From contig NZ_FXTD01000005.1 of assembly GCF_900182635.1 (NCBI RefSeq), positions 62,001 to 126,000 of the forward strand: a stretch of 64,000 nucleotides of DNA, in the 5' to 3' direction. The translations under genes and the position numbers were made by a program. The notes under the pieces were generated by a model, which did not search any database, was not told where the DNA came from, and worked only from the letters and a program-made list of their open reading frames with translations. The DNA is from Halorubrum cibi (lineage in GTDB: Archaea > Halobacteriota > Halobacteria > Halobacteriales > Haloferacaceae). Shown one piece after another: positions 1 through 8,548 of the stretch (the stretch's first letter is position 1; every line of letters starts with the position of its first letter).

Positions 1-46
1 CGGGACGGACACGCGAGCCCACACGGAGGACATAGGTGAACAACAC

Positions 47-409
47 ATGCCAGTTTACGTAGACTACGACACCCCGGCCGACCTCGCCGAGCGATCGCTT
101 GAGGCGTTCGAGGTCGCCCGAGACACCGGTACCGTAAAGAAGGGAACGAACGAGACCACCAAGTCCGTCGAGCGCGGCAACGCGAAGCTCGTCCTCGTCG
201 CCGAGGACGTCTCGCCCGAGGAGATCGTGATGCACCTCCCCGAGCTCGCCGAGGAGAAGGGGATCCCGGTCGTCTTCGTCGACACGCAGGACGAGGTCGG
301 CCACGCCGCGGGCCTCGAGGTCGGCTCCGCCGCCGCCGCGGTCGTCGAGGCCGGCGACGCCGCCGACGACATCGAGGACATCGGCGAGAAGGTCGCGGAG
401 CTTCGATAA
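47..409 (+). CDS. rpl7ae: Ribosomal protein L7Ae
   Basis: This 120-residue acidic protein matches archaeal L7Ae, the kink-turn RNA-binding protein of the 50S subunit that is also a component of C/D and H/ACA guide RNPs and archaeal RNase P. The family signature is visible as [19 protein letters not shown] near residues 31-49, which is the RNA-contacting segment, followed by the [12 protein letters not shown] and [10 protein letters not shown] segments. The length is normal for the family. It heads an operon with S28e (gap 6 nt), L24e and Ndk, an arrangement typical of haloarchaea. The promoter probably lies before the window; only 46 nt are visible upstream and no clear TATA box is seen there. 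Confidence 0.97.
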   Translation: MPVYVDYDTPADLAERSLEAFEVARDTGTVKKGTNETTKSVERGNAKLVLVAEDVSPEEIVMHLPELAEEKGIPVVFVDTQDEVGHAAGLEVGSAAAAVVEAGDAADDIEDIGEKVAELR

Positions 410-415
410 CCACCC

Positions 416-640
416 ATGAGCGCAGAAGAGGGACCCGGCGATTCGACCACCGCCGAGGTGATCGAGGTCGTCGGCAAGACCGGGATGCACGGCGAGGCCA
501 TGCAGGTCAAGTGCCGCATCCAGGAGGGATCGAACCAGGGACGGATCATCACGCGAAACGTCCTGGGTCCCGTCCGGCTGGGCGACGTGCTCCAGTTGCG
601 CGAGACCCAGCGTGACGCCGACGCCATCGGAGGCCGATAA
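416..640 (+). CDS. rps28e: Ribosomal protein S28e
   Basis: This 74-residue protein is a full-length archaeal S28e, an OB-fold component of the 30S subunit. Recognisable family features are [23 protein letters not shown] near the N-terminus and the conserved [20 protein letters not shown] block at the C-terminus, ending in a basic Arg residue. The ATG lies 6 nt after the rpl7ae stop and the stop is 3 nt before the L24e start, so the genes are cotranscribed and probably translationally coupled. Nothing unusual is seen in the sequence. Confidence 0.96.
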   Translation: MSAEEGPGDSTTAEVIEVVGKTGMHGEAMQVKCRIQEGSNQGRIITRNVLGPVRLGDVLQLRETQRDADAIGGR

Positions 641-643
641 CCC

Positions 644-832
644 ATGGTCGAGACACGCACCTGTGATTACACCGGCGAGGAGATCGAGCCCGGAACGGGC
701 ACGATGTACGTGAAGACGAACGGCCAGATCCTCCACTTCGTCGACTCGAAGGCGGAGAAGAACTACTTCCTCGGCCGCGAGGCGCGCGACCTCGAGTGGA
801 CCGAGGAAGGCCGCAACGAGGGAGGCGAGTAG
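644..832 (+). CDS. rpl24e: Ribosomal protein L24e, zinc-less variant
   Basis: This 62-residue protein is an L24e of the 50S subunit: EPGTGTMYVKTNGQILHF and the GREARDLEWTEEGR tail are family hallmarks. L24e normally carries a treble-clef zinc finger with four cysteines (CDYCG ... FCSxKCEKN). Here only Cys7 remains: the motif reads CDYTG and FVDSKAEKN, so three ligands are replaced by Thr, Val and Ala. The protein is therefore probably folded without zinc, a so-called C-minus ribosomal protein. It sits between S28e and ndk with 3-nt and 0-nt gaps. No second L24e copy is visible in this window. Confidence 0.94.
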   Translation: MVETRTCDYTGEEIEPGTGTMYVKTNGQILHFVDSKAEKNYFLGREARDLEWTEEGRNEGGE

Positions 833-1312
833 ATGAGCCACCACGACGAGCGCACCTTCGTGATGGTCAAACCCGACGGCGTCCAGCGCGGACTCATCGG
901 CGAGATCGTCTCCCGGTTCGAGGAGCGCGGGCTGAAGCTCGTCGGCGGCAAGTTCATGCGGATCGACGAGGATCTCGCCCACGACCACTACGGCGAGCAC
1001 GCCGACAAGCCCTTCTTCGACGGGCTCGTCGAGTTCATCACCTCCGGGCCCGTCTTCGCGATGGTCTGGGAGGGCGCTGACGCGACCCGGCAGGTCCGCG
1101 CGATGGTCGGCGAGACCGACCCCGCCGAGTCCGCGCCCGGCACGATCCGCGGCGACTTCGGCCTCGACCTCGGCCACAACGTGATCCACGCGTCGGACCA
1201 CGAGGACGAGGGCGCGAACGAACGCGAGATCGACCTGTTCTTCGGCGACGACGAACTCGTCGAGTACGCCCTCGACACCGCGGCGTGGGTGTACGAGGAC
1301 GAGGATCACTGA
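833..1312 (+). CDS. ndk: Nucleoside diphosphate kinase
   Basis: This 159-residue protein transfers the gamma phosphate from NTPs to NDPs through a phospho-histidine. The N-terminal [16 protein letters not shown] block and the catalytic NVIHASD motif, with His119, are intact. It is a little longer than bacterial Ndk because of an acidic extension ending EDEDH, as is usual for halophilic versions. The ATG directly follows the L24e stop codon (TAGATG), indicating translational coupling in the ribosomal operon. A plus-strand frame overlapping the start is only a shadow. Confidence 0.97.
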   Translation: MSHHDERTFVMVKPDGVQRGLIGEIVSRFEERGLKLVGGKFMRIDEDLAHDHYGEHADKPFFDGLVEFITSGPVFAMVWEGADATRQVRAMVGETDPAESAPGTIRGDFGLDLGHNVIHASDHEDEGANEREIDLFFGDDELVEYALDTAAWVYEDEDH

Positions 1313-1508
1313 GGCCGACGACCTCATCTCGAAGCCCCGAAATTCGACTCCCCGGAACTCGACGCCCTCCTGACGGCCCATCTCACCGGTTCTCCCGTCG
1401 GAGCACCCCGACGACGACCGCATAGCGGCCGCTTCGTTGACACACCTCGTTTCCGGTGAAAACGGACCGGCATCCCGCTTCAGTCACTCGATTCTTCGAC
1501 TGGGGACG

Positions 1509-1516
1509 TATATAAG
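1509..1516 (+). promoter_or_regulatory. Orphan TATA box
   Basis: TATATAAG is a near-ideal archaeal TATA box. No start codon of an annotated gene lies downstream at leaderless distance on either strand. A plus-strand transcript would begin near 1535 and run into the hairpin at 1532-1587, antisense to the 3' end of the beta-propeller gene. Confidence 0.45.
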
Positions 1517-1531
1517 TCGACCCTCCCGGAC

Positions 1532-1587
1532 GCCACGGCTCACCGAACGTCGGCAGGCGTGATCCGTCGGGTGTCGGCAGCCGTGGC
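1532..1587 (+). ncRNA. Candidate structured RNA
   Basis: GCCACGGCT at 1532-1540 is perfectly complementary to AGCCGTGGC at 1579-1587, giving a 9-bp stem closing a 38-nt GC-rich loop that can form further pairs. The hairpin starts about 20 nt after an orphan TATA box. It might be a small RNA or a transcription terminator for the convergent genes. It overlaps no start codon; it ends just before the stop of the minus-strand gene at 1601. Confidence 0.3.
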
Positions 1588-1600
1588 TCGTCGAGTGCCG

Positions 1601-2851
1601 CTACGTCGACAGCGCCCGAACCACGCCGCGCTGGTCGACGACGAGTACCTCGTCGGTTCCGTCGTCGTCCGCGTCGGCGAACAGCGGTCCCGCGTAGACG
1701 ACCGTCTGCGGGACGCTCCCTCGGAGGACGACCTCGCCGGTGGGGGTCAATCCGAGGACCTCACCCTCCCGATTGACCGCGGCCGACTCGGACGTGTCGT
1801 CACCCGTCACCTCGCCGATACCGGGCGCGTTCACCCGCGTCTGGCCGCCGTACTGTTGTTTCCAGACGACCTCGCCGTCGAGCAGACTGACGGCCCAGAT
1901 GCTCCCGACGCCGCCGACGAGGACGCGCCCGTCGTCCGCATCGCCGACCGCGACGGGGCGGTCCTGGAGGCCGACCTCGTACCGCGAGGAGCCGTCGGCG
2001 ACCTCCAGCGCCTCGAGGTTCCCGTTGGCCCCGCCGAGCGTCAGGACGGGACCGCGGCGCGTCACCGCGGCGTTCCAGCTCACCGCCGTCACCGTCGGCG
2101 TCGCGCTCCAGCGCGTCTCGCCGGACTCGCCGAGGAAGTGGACGGTTCCGGGATCCGTTCCCGCGGTCGACACCGCGACGCCGCCGGGGATTCCTCCCTC
2201 GCGTCCGTCGGGGTCGGGGTCGGGAGCGACGACGAGCGGTCTCCGCTCGATCCGCCCGTCGATCGACGCGTCGAAGACCGGCTCACCATCGGCGTCGACC
2301 GCGAGCACGGACCCGTCCGTTGCGGTCGCGACGACGAGGTTCGATCCCTCTCCGACCGGATCGCCGATCGCGGGGGTGACGCCACCGGGGCCATCGAGGT
2401 CAACGACGAACCGTTCGCTCCCGTCGACGGCGTTCAACACGACCAGCTTCCCCGGCGCAGTCGTGAACGCGACCACCGGGTCGCCGGCGAGCGTGCCGGT
2501 CGCGAGTCGACTCACGTCGACCGGGTCGGTTCCGTTCTCGACGCTCTCGCCGGCCCTCTCGTCGGTACCGACCGGTATTCGGGTCGTCCACGCCCGACCT
2601 TCGCCCGGCGTCAGCGCGCGCACGGCGCGGTCGTCGTCCTCGACGGTCGGCTGGACGACTCTCGTCTCCCCGTCGACGACGACGGTCGCGACCCCGGTGC
2701 CGTCGTCTCCCTCCGCGGGTTCCGACTCCCAGACCACCGTCGCTTCGGTGTTCGCGTCGTCGAGGCCGACGAACGCGAACGTGGCGACACCGACGCCGGT
2801 CGCGCCGCCGGCGAACAGGATCAGGACGGCGAACAGGACTCGACGATCCAT
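1601..2851 (-). CDS. Membrane-anchored beta-propeller protein (PQQ/FG-GAP type)
   Basis: The protein has an N-terminal hydrophobic segment (residues about 3-25, ALFAVLILFAGG-like) and then repeated beta-propeller blades that should face the cell exterior. Visible blade motifs include SLLDGEVVWKQQYGG, typical of PQQ-like repeats, and FADADDDGTDEVLVVD near the C-terminus, an FG-GAP/calcium-loop-like motif. The start chosen is the ATG at 2851; an in-frame ATG at 2878 would add nine residues. It follows dabA on the same strand with a gap of about 50 nt, so it may belong to the carbon-uptake operon. Ligand and enzymatic activity cannot be deduced; no catalytic motif is seen. Confidence 0.75.
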   Translation of the reverse strand: MDRRVLFAVLILFAGGATGVGVATFAFVGLDDANTEATVVWESEPAEGDDGTGVATVVVDGETRVVQPTVEDDDRAVRALTPGEGRAWTTRIPVGTDERAGESVENGTDPVDVSRLATGTLAGDPVVAFTTAPGKLVVLNAVDGSERFVVDLDGPGGVTPAIGDPVGEGSNLVVATATDGSVLAVDADGEPVFDASIDGRIERRPLVVAPDPDPDGREGGIPGGVAVSTAGTDPGTVHFLGESGETRWSATPTVTAVSWNAAVTRRGPVLTLGGANGNLEALEVADGSSRYEVGLQDRPVAVGDADDGRVLVGGVGSIWAVSLLDGEVVWKQQYGGQTRVNAPGIGEVTGDDTSESAAVNREGEVLGLTPTGEVVLRGSVPQTVVYAGPLFADADDDGTDEVLVVDQRGVVRALST

Positions 2852-2902
2852 TGGCGTCGATTCGGCCGGCGCCGGCATACGGCTGTCGGATGCGGGCCGG
2901 GA

Positions 2903-5389
2903 TCAGTCGTCCGCGACCGCGGGAGCGTTCGCGGGCCTCTCTCGGGCCTCCGGGCGCTCGACCGGCGGCGTCCACTCGAGGTCCTCCTCGTAGTGGAACG
3001 CGCGGTGGTCCTTCGTCGGGTCGACGACGGTCAGCGAGAGCCAGTCGTTGTCGAGCAGTTCGGACAGTTCCTCGTGGTCCGCTAGGACGTCGGTGACGCG
3101 GTCGACCGGCGCGTGAACGACCGTGGAGAGCCGGAGCGGCTGGTGGTAGGGCTCGTCGTCGGCGATCATCAGCGACTGGAGGGGAAGACCGGTCATCAGG
3201 TCACCGCCGTTACCCTGGTAGACACCGACGTTGCCGACGGGGTTCTGGGTGACCTTCGAGCCGCTCCCGTACACGGCGTTATCGACCGTCGAGAAGTAGT
3301 ACTGGGCGTTTATCCACTGGGTGACGACCATCGGTCCGGCCAGGATCGCCTCGAGCGCGTCGCCGTCCGGATCGGTCGACCAGTCGTACGAGTGGAGGAA
3401 GGCGCGGCCGTCGAGGTCCAGCCCGCTGGTCAGCTCGCGCGGTCCGATCACGAACCCGGCATTGCCGGCCAGTCCCCACTCGGGACGGGCCTCAGCCCAG
3501 TCGGCGGCGCGGCGTTCGGTCTCGTCGATTCCCCCGGATTCGTCGGCCCCCATCGAAGCGAGGCGCTCTGCGGTCGCGCGCTCGCGGGCCGCGGCGAGGT
3601 CCTCGCGCAGCCGGTCGAGGTCGGCGGCGTGGCTCTCCGGGACGTGGCCGTCGTACAGCTCCACCTCGTCGGTCGTGGTGTTGTGCTGGGCGGCGAGGAA
3701 GACGGTGTCCTCGGGGACGTCGAACCCGCGGTCGAGGAGTCCGGCCTTGACCCGCTCGTCGTTACAGACGGCCGCGAGGACCCGGGCGTTCGGGCCGCCG
3801 GGGTTGCCGGCACACGCGCCGCAGTCCAGACTCGAGTCGTAGGGGTTGTTGGTCGTCTCGCTGGCGTGGCCGGTGAAGACGACGAGCCGGCCGAACGTCT
3901 CCCATCCCATCAGATCGAAGGCGGTCGCGGCGTACTCGACTCTCTCCTCGTGAGCCAGGCCGATCGGGAGCGCTCCCCCGTCGACGTGCTCGTGGTCGAG
4001 GGCGGGCTCGCAGAACTCGTGGTCGTCGGGCACCGCGTCCGTGACGCCGTCAAGCAGGTCGCGGACGCGGCCGGGAACGAGCGTACGGGCCGCGAGCGCG
4101 GCCCCGTACCCCCCGCCGGCGTTCTCGACGAAGCCGAAGGCGGTGGCGGGGTTGCCCTTCAGCGCCTCGACGATCCCGCCGGCGGCCTCGCGGAGGGTCG
4201 ACCAGCGGTCGCGACTCGCCCGGGCGTCCTCGTCCGTCGGAGTCTCGGTAATGCGGTGTTGCGGGTCGAGGATCGGTGGGCAGGCGTCGACGGACACGTC
4301 CGAACCGTACCCTCGGTACTCGATGGGCACGCCGAAGAAGCCCGCGTAGCCGTGCGTCTCGTACGCGCCGGTCTCCTCGAGGTGCCGCCGGATGACCTCC
4401 GACCGCGTGTCGATACAGAAGACCAGCTGTGCGTCCGGGCGGTCCGGAGACGAATCGCCGGCGGTAGGGGAATCGTCGTCGTCGGAGTCGGCAGTGGAGT
4501 CGGCGGCGCGGGCCTCGCTTTCGGCCGCGACGCGCTCGACGACCTCGCCGCGATAGCTCGCCTCCCACGCGCTTAAGAACGCCTCGGCGACGTCGTCGCC
4601 CGTTCCGGTCCCCGTTTCCTCGGGACCGGTCGACGGCTTGAGGTCGACGCCGAACCCGTCCGCGAGCGCGAGGCGGACGGCGAGGTAGCCCTCGAGCGTG
4701 ATCGGATACGCCGACTGCCACGCCCCGTCGTCGTCGGCACGCCGTTTGACGAGGCCGGTCCAACCGGGGAGCGCGGCGAACTGCTCCTCGAAGAGCGGCA
4801 CCCACTGGCTCTCGGGATACGGTTCCAGTACCGACGCGACGGCGTCGAGCGGCGACGCCGGGAGGTCGGCGACGACTCCCTCGTCGGGAATCCGTCCGTC
4901 GTGGGGAGCGATCGACCGGAAGGCGTCGTAGAACCCGTCCTCGCGGTTCGGCATCGACCACTTCGCGCTGCCCTCGTCGAGGAACGCCGACAGCCACTTC
5001 GTCAGGACGCGGTCGACCCGATCCTCGTCGGGATCGGCCGGTTCTTCGCCGGGATCGGCCGTCTTCACGTCGGAAACCGGCTTCCCCGCTTCCGCATCCA
5101 TGCGCTCCAACAAGGCTTCGGGACTGTCCTCCAAGCCGCGCGCGTCCAGTTCCGCCTTGAGCGTCTCGCGGTCGATCCGTCCGTCCGCTAAGGCGGCCCG
5201 GAACGTCTCCGGACTCGGATAGCCGCGGCCGCCGAAGAGGTCCGAGGCCTGGGAGACGGCCTCGTCGAACGATACGTCCTCGAAGCCCGCGAGCGGGTTG
5301 GCCGTCACGAACGAGTGGATCGGCCAGACCGATCCGACGGTGGTCGCGGCCCTCTCGATGCCGTCCTCGATGGCGAACTCAGTACTCAT
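2903..5389 (-). CDS. dabA: Inorganic carbon transporter subunit DabA (DUF2309)
   Basis: This 828-residue protein matches the DabA family, a cytoplasmic zinc protein related to beta-carbonic anhydrases that works with the membrane subunit DabB to convert and trap CO2 as bicarbonate using the proton or sodium gradient. The expected metal and active-site residues are present: Cys325 and Asp327 in FCIDTRSE, His508 in FTGHASE, and Cys523/Cys526 in DCGACAGN. The length is in the normal range of roughly 800-1000. It overlaps dabB by 11 nt (dabB stop lies inside the dabA start region), indicating coupled translation. A large open frame on the opposite strand is a codon-bias shadow. Confidence 0.93.
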   Translation of the reverse strand: MSTEFAIEDGIERAATTVGSVWPIHSFVTANPLAGFEDVSFDEAVSQASDLFGGRGYPSPETFRAALADGRIDRETLKAELDARGLEDSPEALLERMDAEAGKPVSDVKTADPGEEPADPDEDRVDRVLTKWLSAFLDEGSAKWSMPNREDGFYDAFRSIAPHDGRIPDEGVVADLPASPLDAVASVLEPYPESQWVPLFEEQFAALPGWTGLVKRRADDDGAWQSAYPITLEGYLAVRLALADGFGVDLKPSTGPEETGTGTGDDVAEAFLSAWEASYRGEVVERVAAESEARAADSTADSDDDDSPTAGDSSPDRPDAQLVFCIDTRSEVIRRHLEETGAYETHGYAGFFGVPIEYRGYGSDVSVDACPPILDPQHRITETPTDEDARASRDRWSTLREAAGGIVEALKGNPATAFGFVENAGGGYGAALAARTLVPGRVRDLLDGVTDAVPDDHEFCEPALDHEHVDGGALPIGLAHEERVEYAATAFDLMGWETFGRLVVFTGHASETTNNPYDSSLDCGACAGNPGGPNARVLAAVCNDERVKAGLLDRGFDVPEDTVFLAAQHNTTTDEVELYDGHVPESHAADLDRLREDLAAARERATAERLASMGADESGGIDETERRAADWAEARPEWGLAGNAGFVIGPRELTSGLDLDGRAFLHSYDWSTDPDGDALEAILAGPMVVTQWINAQYYFSTVDNAVYGSGSKVTQNPVGNVGVYQGNGGDLMTGLPLQSLMIADDEPYHQPLRLSTVVHAPVDRVTDVLADHEELSELLDNDWLSLTVVDPTKDHRAFHYEEDLEWTPPVERPEARERPANAPAVADD

Positions 5390-6866
5390 TGTACTCCTCC
5401 GTGGTGGTCAACAGGGTTCCCGAGGCCGGCCGGCTCGCGTTCACCAGCGCGACGTAGAGACGCCGGCTGCGTTCGTGGAGTCCGGCCTCGATCGCGACGT
5501 AGGCGGCGACGAACGCGAGCGCGACGAGTGCGTGGAGGACGCTCAGCTCGGTCGGGGCCGCGACGACCGGTAGACCGGACAGAACGCCGGAGACGGCCTC
5601 GTAGACGAGCGCGTAGACGGCGATAGCCGGAAGGAAGACGAGCGGAACCGCGCCGTACCGGGCCGCCGCCGGGAGCGAGGCGCGTTCGACGGCACCGCGG
5701 GCCGCGTGGAGCGTGGTGAGCACGACGAACGCCACGAGGAGGAGCCCGCTGTCGACGCTTGTGCCCTTCCCCGTGAGCGCCGCGAACACCACGCCGCCCG
5801 CCAGCCCGGTGGCCAGAACCACGGCGACGCCCGCGGCGGTTGCCTCGCGGGTCTCGCTTCCCGTCGGCGCGGTGCGTTCGACCCGTCCGCCCGCGCCGAG
5901 GAAGTGGTACGCCTTGTAGAAGCCGTGGAGGATGAGGTGGGTGACCGCGGCCCCGAAGAAGCCGAGACCCGCCTGCATGATCATGAATCCCATCTGTCCG
6001 ACCGTCGAGCAGCCCAGTTCGCTCTTGACGTCCGTCTGGACGGTCTTGAGCAGCTTCCCGAGCAGGGCGCTCGCCGCGCCGACGACCACGATGCCGAGCA
6101 TGAGGGTCGCGTCGACGGTCACGACGGGGGCGAATCGGATCAACAGGACGCCGCCCGCGTTGACGAACCCGGCGTGCATCAGCGCCGAGGCGGGGGTTGG
6201 GGCGGTCATCGAGGAGAGCAGCCAGCCGTGGAACGGGACGAGCGCGGACTGGATCATCGCCGCGAGGACGAGCGCGACCGCGGCGACGAGCCACACCGGG
6301 CCGCCGAGACCGTCGGCGGCCGCGGCGATGCCGGAGACCGTCGTCGCGCCGGTGGCGTGCCACAGCGTCGTCAGCGAGACGGCGAGGAGCGCGCTGCTCG
6401 CGAGGAAGTACCGCCGGGCGACGCTCGCGGCGACCCGCGCCTGGTTCCAGCCCTTCATCGTCCCGATGAGCCGCGCCATCACCAGACCCATCGTCAGCCA
6501 CGAGAGCGCGAACAGGGCGACGTGGTCGGCGGCCACGAGCCCCATCACGGCGATCGTGAAGCTGAACACGTTGCCGAAGAACTCGACCCCGTGCTCGCTG
6601 CCGGCCATGTACCGGCGCGAGTAGCTGTGAACGACGCCGCTGAAGAACGTGACGACGACCCACATCAGCGCGGTCAGACCGTCGACCCTGACCGCGCCGG
6701 GGATCTCCCAGGCGGCATCGAATCGGACTCGAGCGAGGAGGACGACGACGCTCGCGGCGAACAGCGACCACGCGATCCACGTCAGTGCGACCGGCACGAC
6801 CGGCGAGTCCGCCGTCGCGTCCGGGAGCGCTCCGACCGTCGGTTTCGAGGTGCGTCCTGACATCAT
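5379..6866 (-). CDS. dabB: Inorganic carbon transporter subunit DabB (NuoL-like)
   Basis: This 495-residue polytopic membrane protein belongs to the proton-conducting NADH-dehydrogenase/antiporter superfamily (ND5/NuoL/MrpA-like). About a dozen hydrophobic helices are visible, with family motifs such as FFSGVVHSYSRRYM near the N-terminus and the HAGFVNAGGVLL and GFYKAYHFLGAGG segments in the middle. No other Nuo or Mrp genes are nearby; direct coupling to dabA identifies it as DabB, which supplies ion-gradient energy. An alternative ATG is at 6863. The upstream 140 nt are AT-rich and hold likely promoter elements; the next gene upstream on the same strand is an Lrp regulator. Confidence 0.92.
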   Translation of the reverse strand: MMSGRTSKPTVGALPDATADSPVVPVALTWIAWSLFAASVVVLLARVRFDAAWEIPGAVRVDGLTALMWVVVTFFSGVVHSYSRRYMAGSEHGVEFFGNVFSFTIAVMGLVAADHVALFALSWLTMGLVMARLIGTMKGWNQARVAASVARRYFLASSALLAVSLTTLWHATGATTVSGIAAAADGLGGPVWLVAAVALVLAAMIQSALVPFHGWLLSSMTAPTPASALMHAGFVNAGGVLLIRFAPVVTVDATLMLGIVVVGAASALLGKLLKTVQTDVKSELGCSTVGQMGFMIMQAGLGFFGAAVTHLILHGFYKAYHFLGAGGRVERTAPTGSETREATAAGVAVVLATGLAGGVVFAALTGKGTSVDSGLLLVAFVVLTTLHAARGAVERASLPAAARYGAVPLVFLPAIAVYALVYEAVSGVLSGLPVVAAPTELSVLHALVALAFVAAYVAIEAGLHERSRRLYVALVNASRPASGTLLTTTEEYNEY

Positions 6867-6934
6867 TCGGTCCGGGGACGACCCGTACCGGTCTCGGGCG
6901 AGTCCGAATCCGGTTCCGGTCGTTTCTACCCCAC

Positions 6935-7005
6935 ACGAGAACAGAACGTCGTATAAGCCTATCTATATTCACAAACCGTTCGTAAATTGGGCATTATAGA
7001 ACGTT
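6935..7005 (-). promoter_or_regulatory. AT-rich promoter region of dabBA
   Basis: Between the Lrp gene and dabB the sequence turns AT-rich (6950-7005). On the minus strand TATA-like stretches are seen around 6953-6975. GTTCGTAA at about 6979 and TTATAGAAC further on form an imperfect inverted repeat that could bind the neighbouring Lrp/AsnC protein. The assignment is an inference from position. Confidence 0.4.
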
Positions 7006-7009
7006 ACAG

Positions 7010-7495
7010 TTATGCGTTATCTTCGGTCCGGGTTTCCGCGTCGAACTGTCCGAAGGGCGTCGTCTCGTGGGTCCGAACGAGGACCTCGTCGGCGACCGTG
7101 AGTCCCATGTCGAGGAGTTCCTGTGCGACGGACGTGATGTCGTCGTCCGTCTCGCCGACGGCCGTCACGAGGAGGTTCTGCTCGCCGGTGACCAGCTCCT
7201 GGACCGACACGACGCCGTCGATCGCGAGGACGTCGGGTATGAGGTCACCGCGTTCCGGGATCGAGGCCGTACAGTAGAGCAACATGCGGAGGGGATACCC
7301 CGACCGCTGATAATCGACGTTGGCGCTGTACCCCTTGATCACGCCGTCGGACTCGAGACGCCGGATGCGCTTTCGGACGGTGCTGTCCGAGGTGCCCGCC
7401 CGCTCCGCGATGTCCCCGGACGACACGTTTCGAGCGTCCTCCTGGAGCGCGTACAGGATCGCCCTGTCGACGTCGTCTATCTCCCTGCTGGCCAT
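7010..7495 (-). CDS. Lrp/AsnC family transcriptional regulator
   Basis: This 161-residue protein has the standard Lrp/AsnC architecture: an N-terminal winged helix-turn-helix (IDDVDRAILYALQEDARN, then TSDSTVRKRIRRLESDGVIKGY) and a C-terminal RAM/AsnC ligand-binding domain (residues about 70-150, with VLAIDGVVSVQELVTGEQNLLV). Such proteins form octamers that sense amino acids or other small molecules. It lies 143 nt upstream of dabB in the same orientation, so it may regulate the dab operon or itself. The effector is unknown. Confidence 0.93.
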   Translation of the reverse strand: MASREIDDVDRAILYALQEDARNVSSGDIAERAGTSDSTVRKRIRRLESDGVIKGYSANVDYQRSGYPLRMLLYCTASIPERGDLIPDVLAIDGVVSVQELVTGEQNLLVTAVGETDDDITSVAQELLDMGLTVADEVLVRTHETTPFGQFDAETRTEDNA

Positions 7496-7631
7496 ACGGT
7501 CGTCTCCGCGGGTGAGACACTTTACTCTTTGATGTGTTCGACCGTCCGGTTCGCCGCCCGACTCCCGCGTGTACCCCCGGTTGCGCCGAGGGATGGCCTG
7601 TCGCGCCGAGGGGAGGCGGGCGGGTCGCGGA

Positions 7632-7757
7632 TTAGATCACGAGACCGACCGCCTGGTAGATCAGCCCGACGACGAAGACGGCGATCAACGCGATCGTCGC
7701 GACGACGACGAACGGCGAGAGGTGCTCCGTCTCCTGCTCGAAGGTGAGTGCGTCCAT
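7632..7757 (-). CDS. Small single-pass membrane protein
   Basis: This 41-residue reading frame starts at ATG 7757. It has a short polar N-terminus (MDALTFEQETEHLSP) and one long hydrophobic helix (FVVVATIALIAVFVVGLIYQ) ending AVGLVI. The same pattern recurs in small haloarchaeal membrane proteins, from memory of that group, but I cannot name a family. It is divergent from the kinase gene at 7878, with a shared 120-nt promoter region. A longer upstream extension of the frame runs antisense to the kinase gene and is not real. Confidence 0.65.
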   Translation of the reverse strand: MDALTFEQETEHLSPFVVVATIALIAVFVVGLIYQAVGLVI

Positions 7758-7877
7758 GGACGAGCGGTCGCTCGGACGCGGTTTGAAGGCTTCGCTCGAT
7801 CCGTCGGGAGGACGGGAACCCCGACCGCGACGACCGAAGGGAAGGTTCATGTACGTCTCGACGGACCCTCCTCTCGA

Positions 7878-8417
7878 ATGAGTCTGGACGGATCCGGGCC
7901 GGGAGATCTCGTCGTCGTCTGCGGGCTGCCGGGCGTCGGGAAGACGACGGTCGCGGAGCGGGTAGCCGAGCACGTCGACGGACGGATCCTCCGCACGGAC
8001 GTGATCCGCAAGGAACTGTTTCCCGAGCCGACCTACGCCGCCGAGGAGACGGAGGCGGTGTACGAGGAACTCCTCGACCGCGCCCGCGCTCGCGTGGCCG
8101 ACGGGGAGTCGGTCGTCCTCGACGCCACGTTCGCGGACGAGCGGTTCCGGGCGGCCGCGAGCGAGACCGCCGAGCGCGCGGCCGCCCGGTTCGCGCTCGT
8201 GAAAGTCGAGTGCGAGGAGTCCGTCGTCGAGGAGCGGATCCGCCGCCGCGACGGGATAAGCGACGCCGACTTCGACGTCCACCTCCACTTCAAGGAGACG
8301 TTCGACCGGATCGACGCGGACGACGCCGCCCGCGGTACGGACGGAGACGTGGTCGTCGTCGACAACTCCGGCGACGAGGCGGAGACGCGCGCGCAGGTCG
8401 ACGTCGCATTCGAGTGA
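7878..8417 (+). CDS. P-loop kinase (AAA_33/zeta-toxin-like)
   Basis: The 179-residue protein has a Walker A motif GLPGVGKTT near residues 17-25, followed by [11 protein letters not shown], which is the substrate/adenylate-kinase-like motif of AAA_33 kinases, and [13 protein letters not shown], which resembles Walker B and lid elements. The length and motif order fit small ATP-dependent kinases of the family that includes gluconate kinase, polynucleotide kinase and zeta toxins. The substrate is unknown and no antitoxin neighbour is seen. ATG 7878 was chosen because the longer in-frame extension has no coding character. Confidence 0.85.
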   Translation: MSLDGSGPGDLVVVCGLPGVGKTTVAERVAEHVDGRILRTDVIRKELFPEPTYAAEETEAVYEELLDRARARVADGESVVLDATFADERFRAAASETAERAAARFALVKVECEESVVEERIRRRDGISDADFDVHLHFKETFDRIDADDAARGTDGDVVVVDNSGDEAETRAQVDVAFE

Positions 8418-8518
8418 ACTCGTCGACTTCGGATGAACTCCCCGACGACCCCGTTCCCGTGCCATCAGTATCCGTGACACGGAAACCCATGGTTCTCGCG
8501 CGCTCGCGTCTCCCATCA

Positions 8519-8526
8519 CTTATACG
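8519..8526 (+). promoter_or_regulatory. TATA box of aIF1A gene
   Basis: CTTATACG lies about 25-30 nt before the GTG at 8549, the distance expected for a leaderless haloarchaeal transcript. This supports the GTG start rather than the internal ATG. Confidence 0.55.
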
Positions 8527-8548
8527 GGCGTGCCTCCTACCGAACGGC

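Larger units (their letters stand above)
1313..1600. other. Intergenic region with orphan promoter
   Basis: No protein gene is seen in this 288-nt interval between ndk (plus) and the convergent beta-propeller gene (minus). It contains a strong TATA-like sequence at 1509-1516 facing neither flanking start codon, followed at promoter distance by a 9-bp hairpin (1532-1587). See the separate entries. Confidence 0.6.

Noticed and set aside
3113-4576. A long plus-strand open frame opposite dabA
   Set aside because: It mirrors the dabA codons, as expected from third-position GC bias, and encodes only low-complexity Arg/Val/Gly-rich sequence.
6867-6980. A minus-strand frame extending upstream of dabB into a 528-residue alternative
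   Set aside because: It is a different frame of dabB with Arg-rich shadow composition; dabB starts at 6866.
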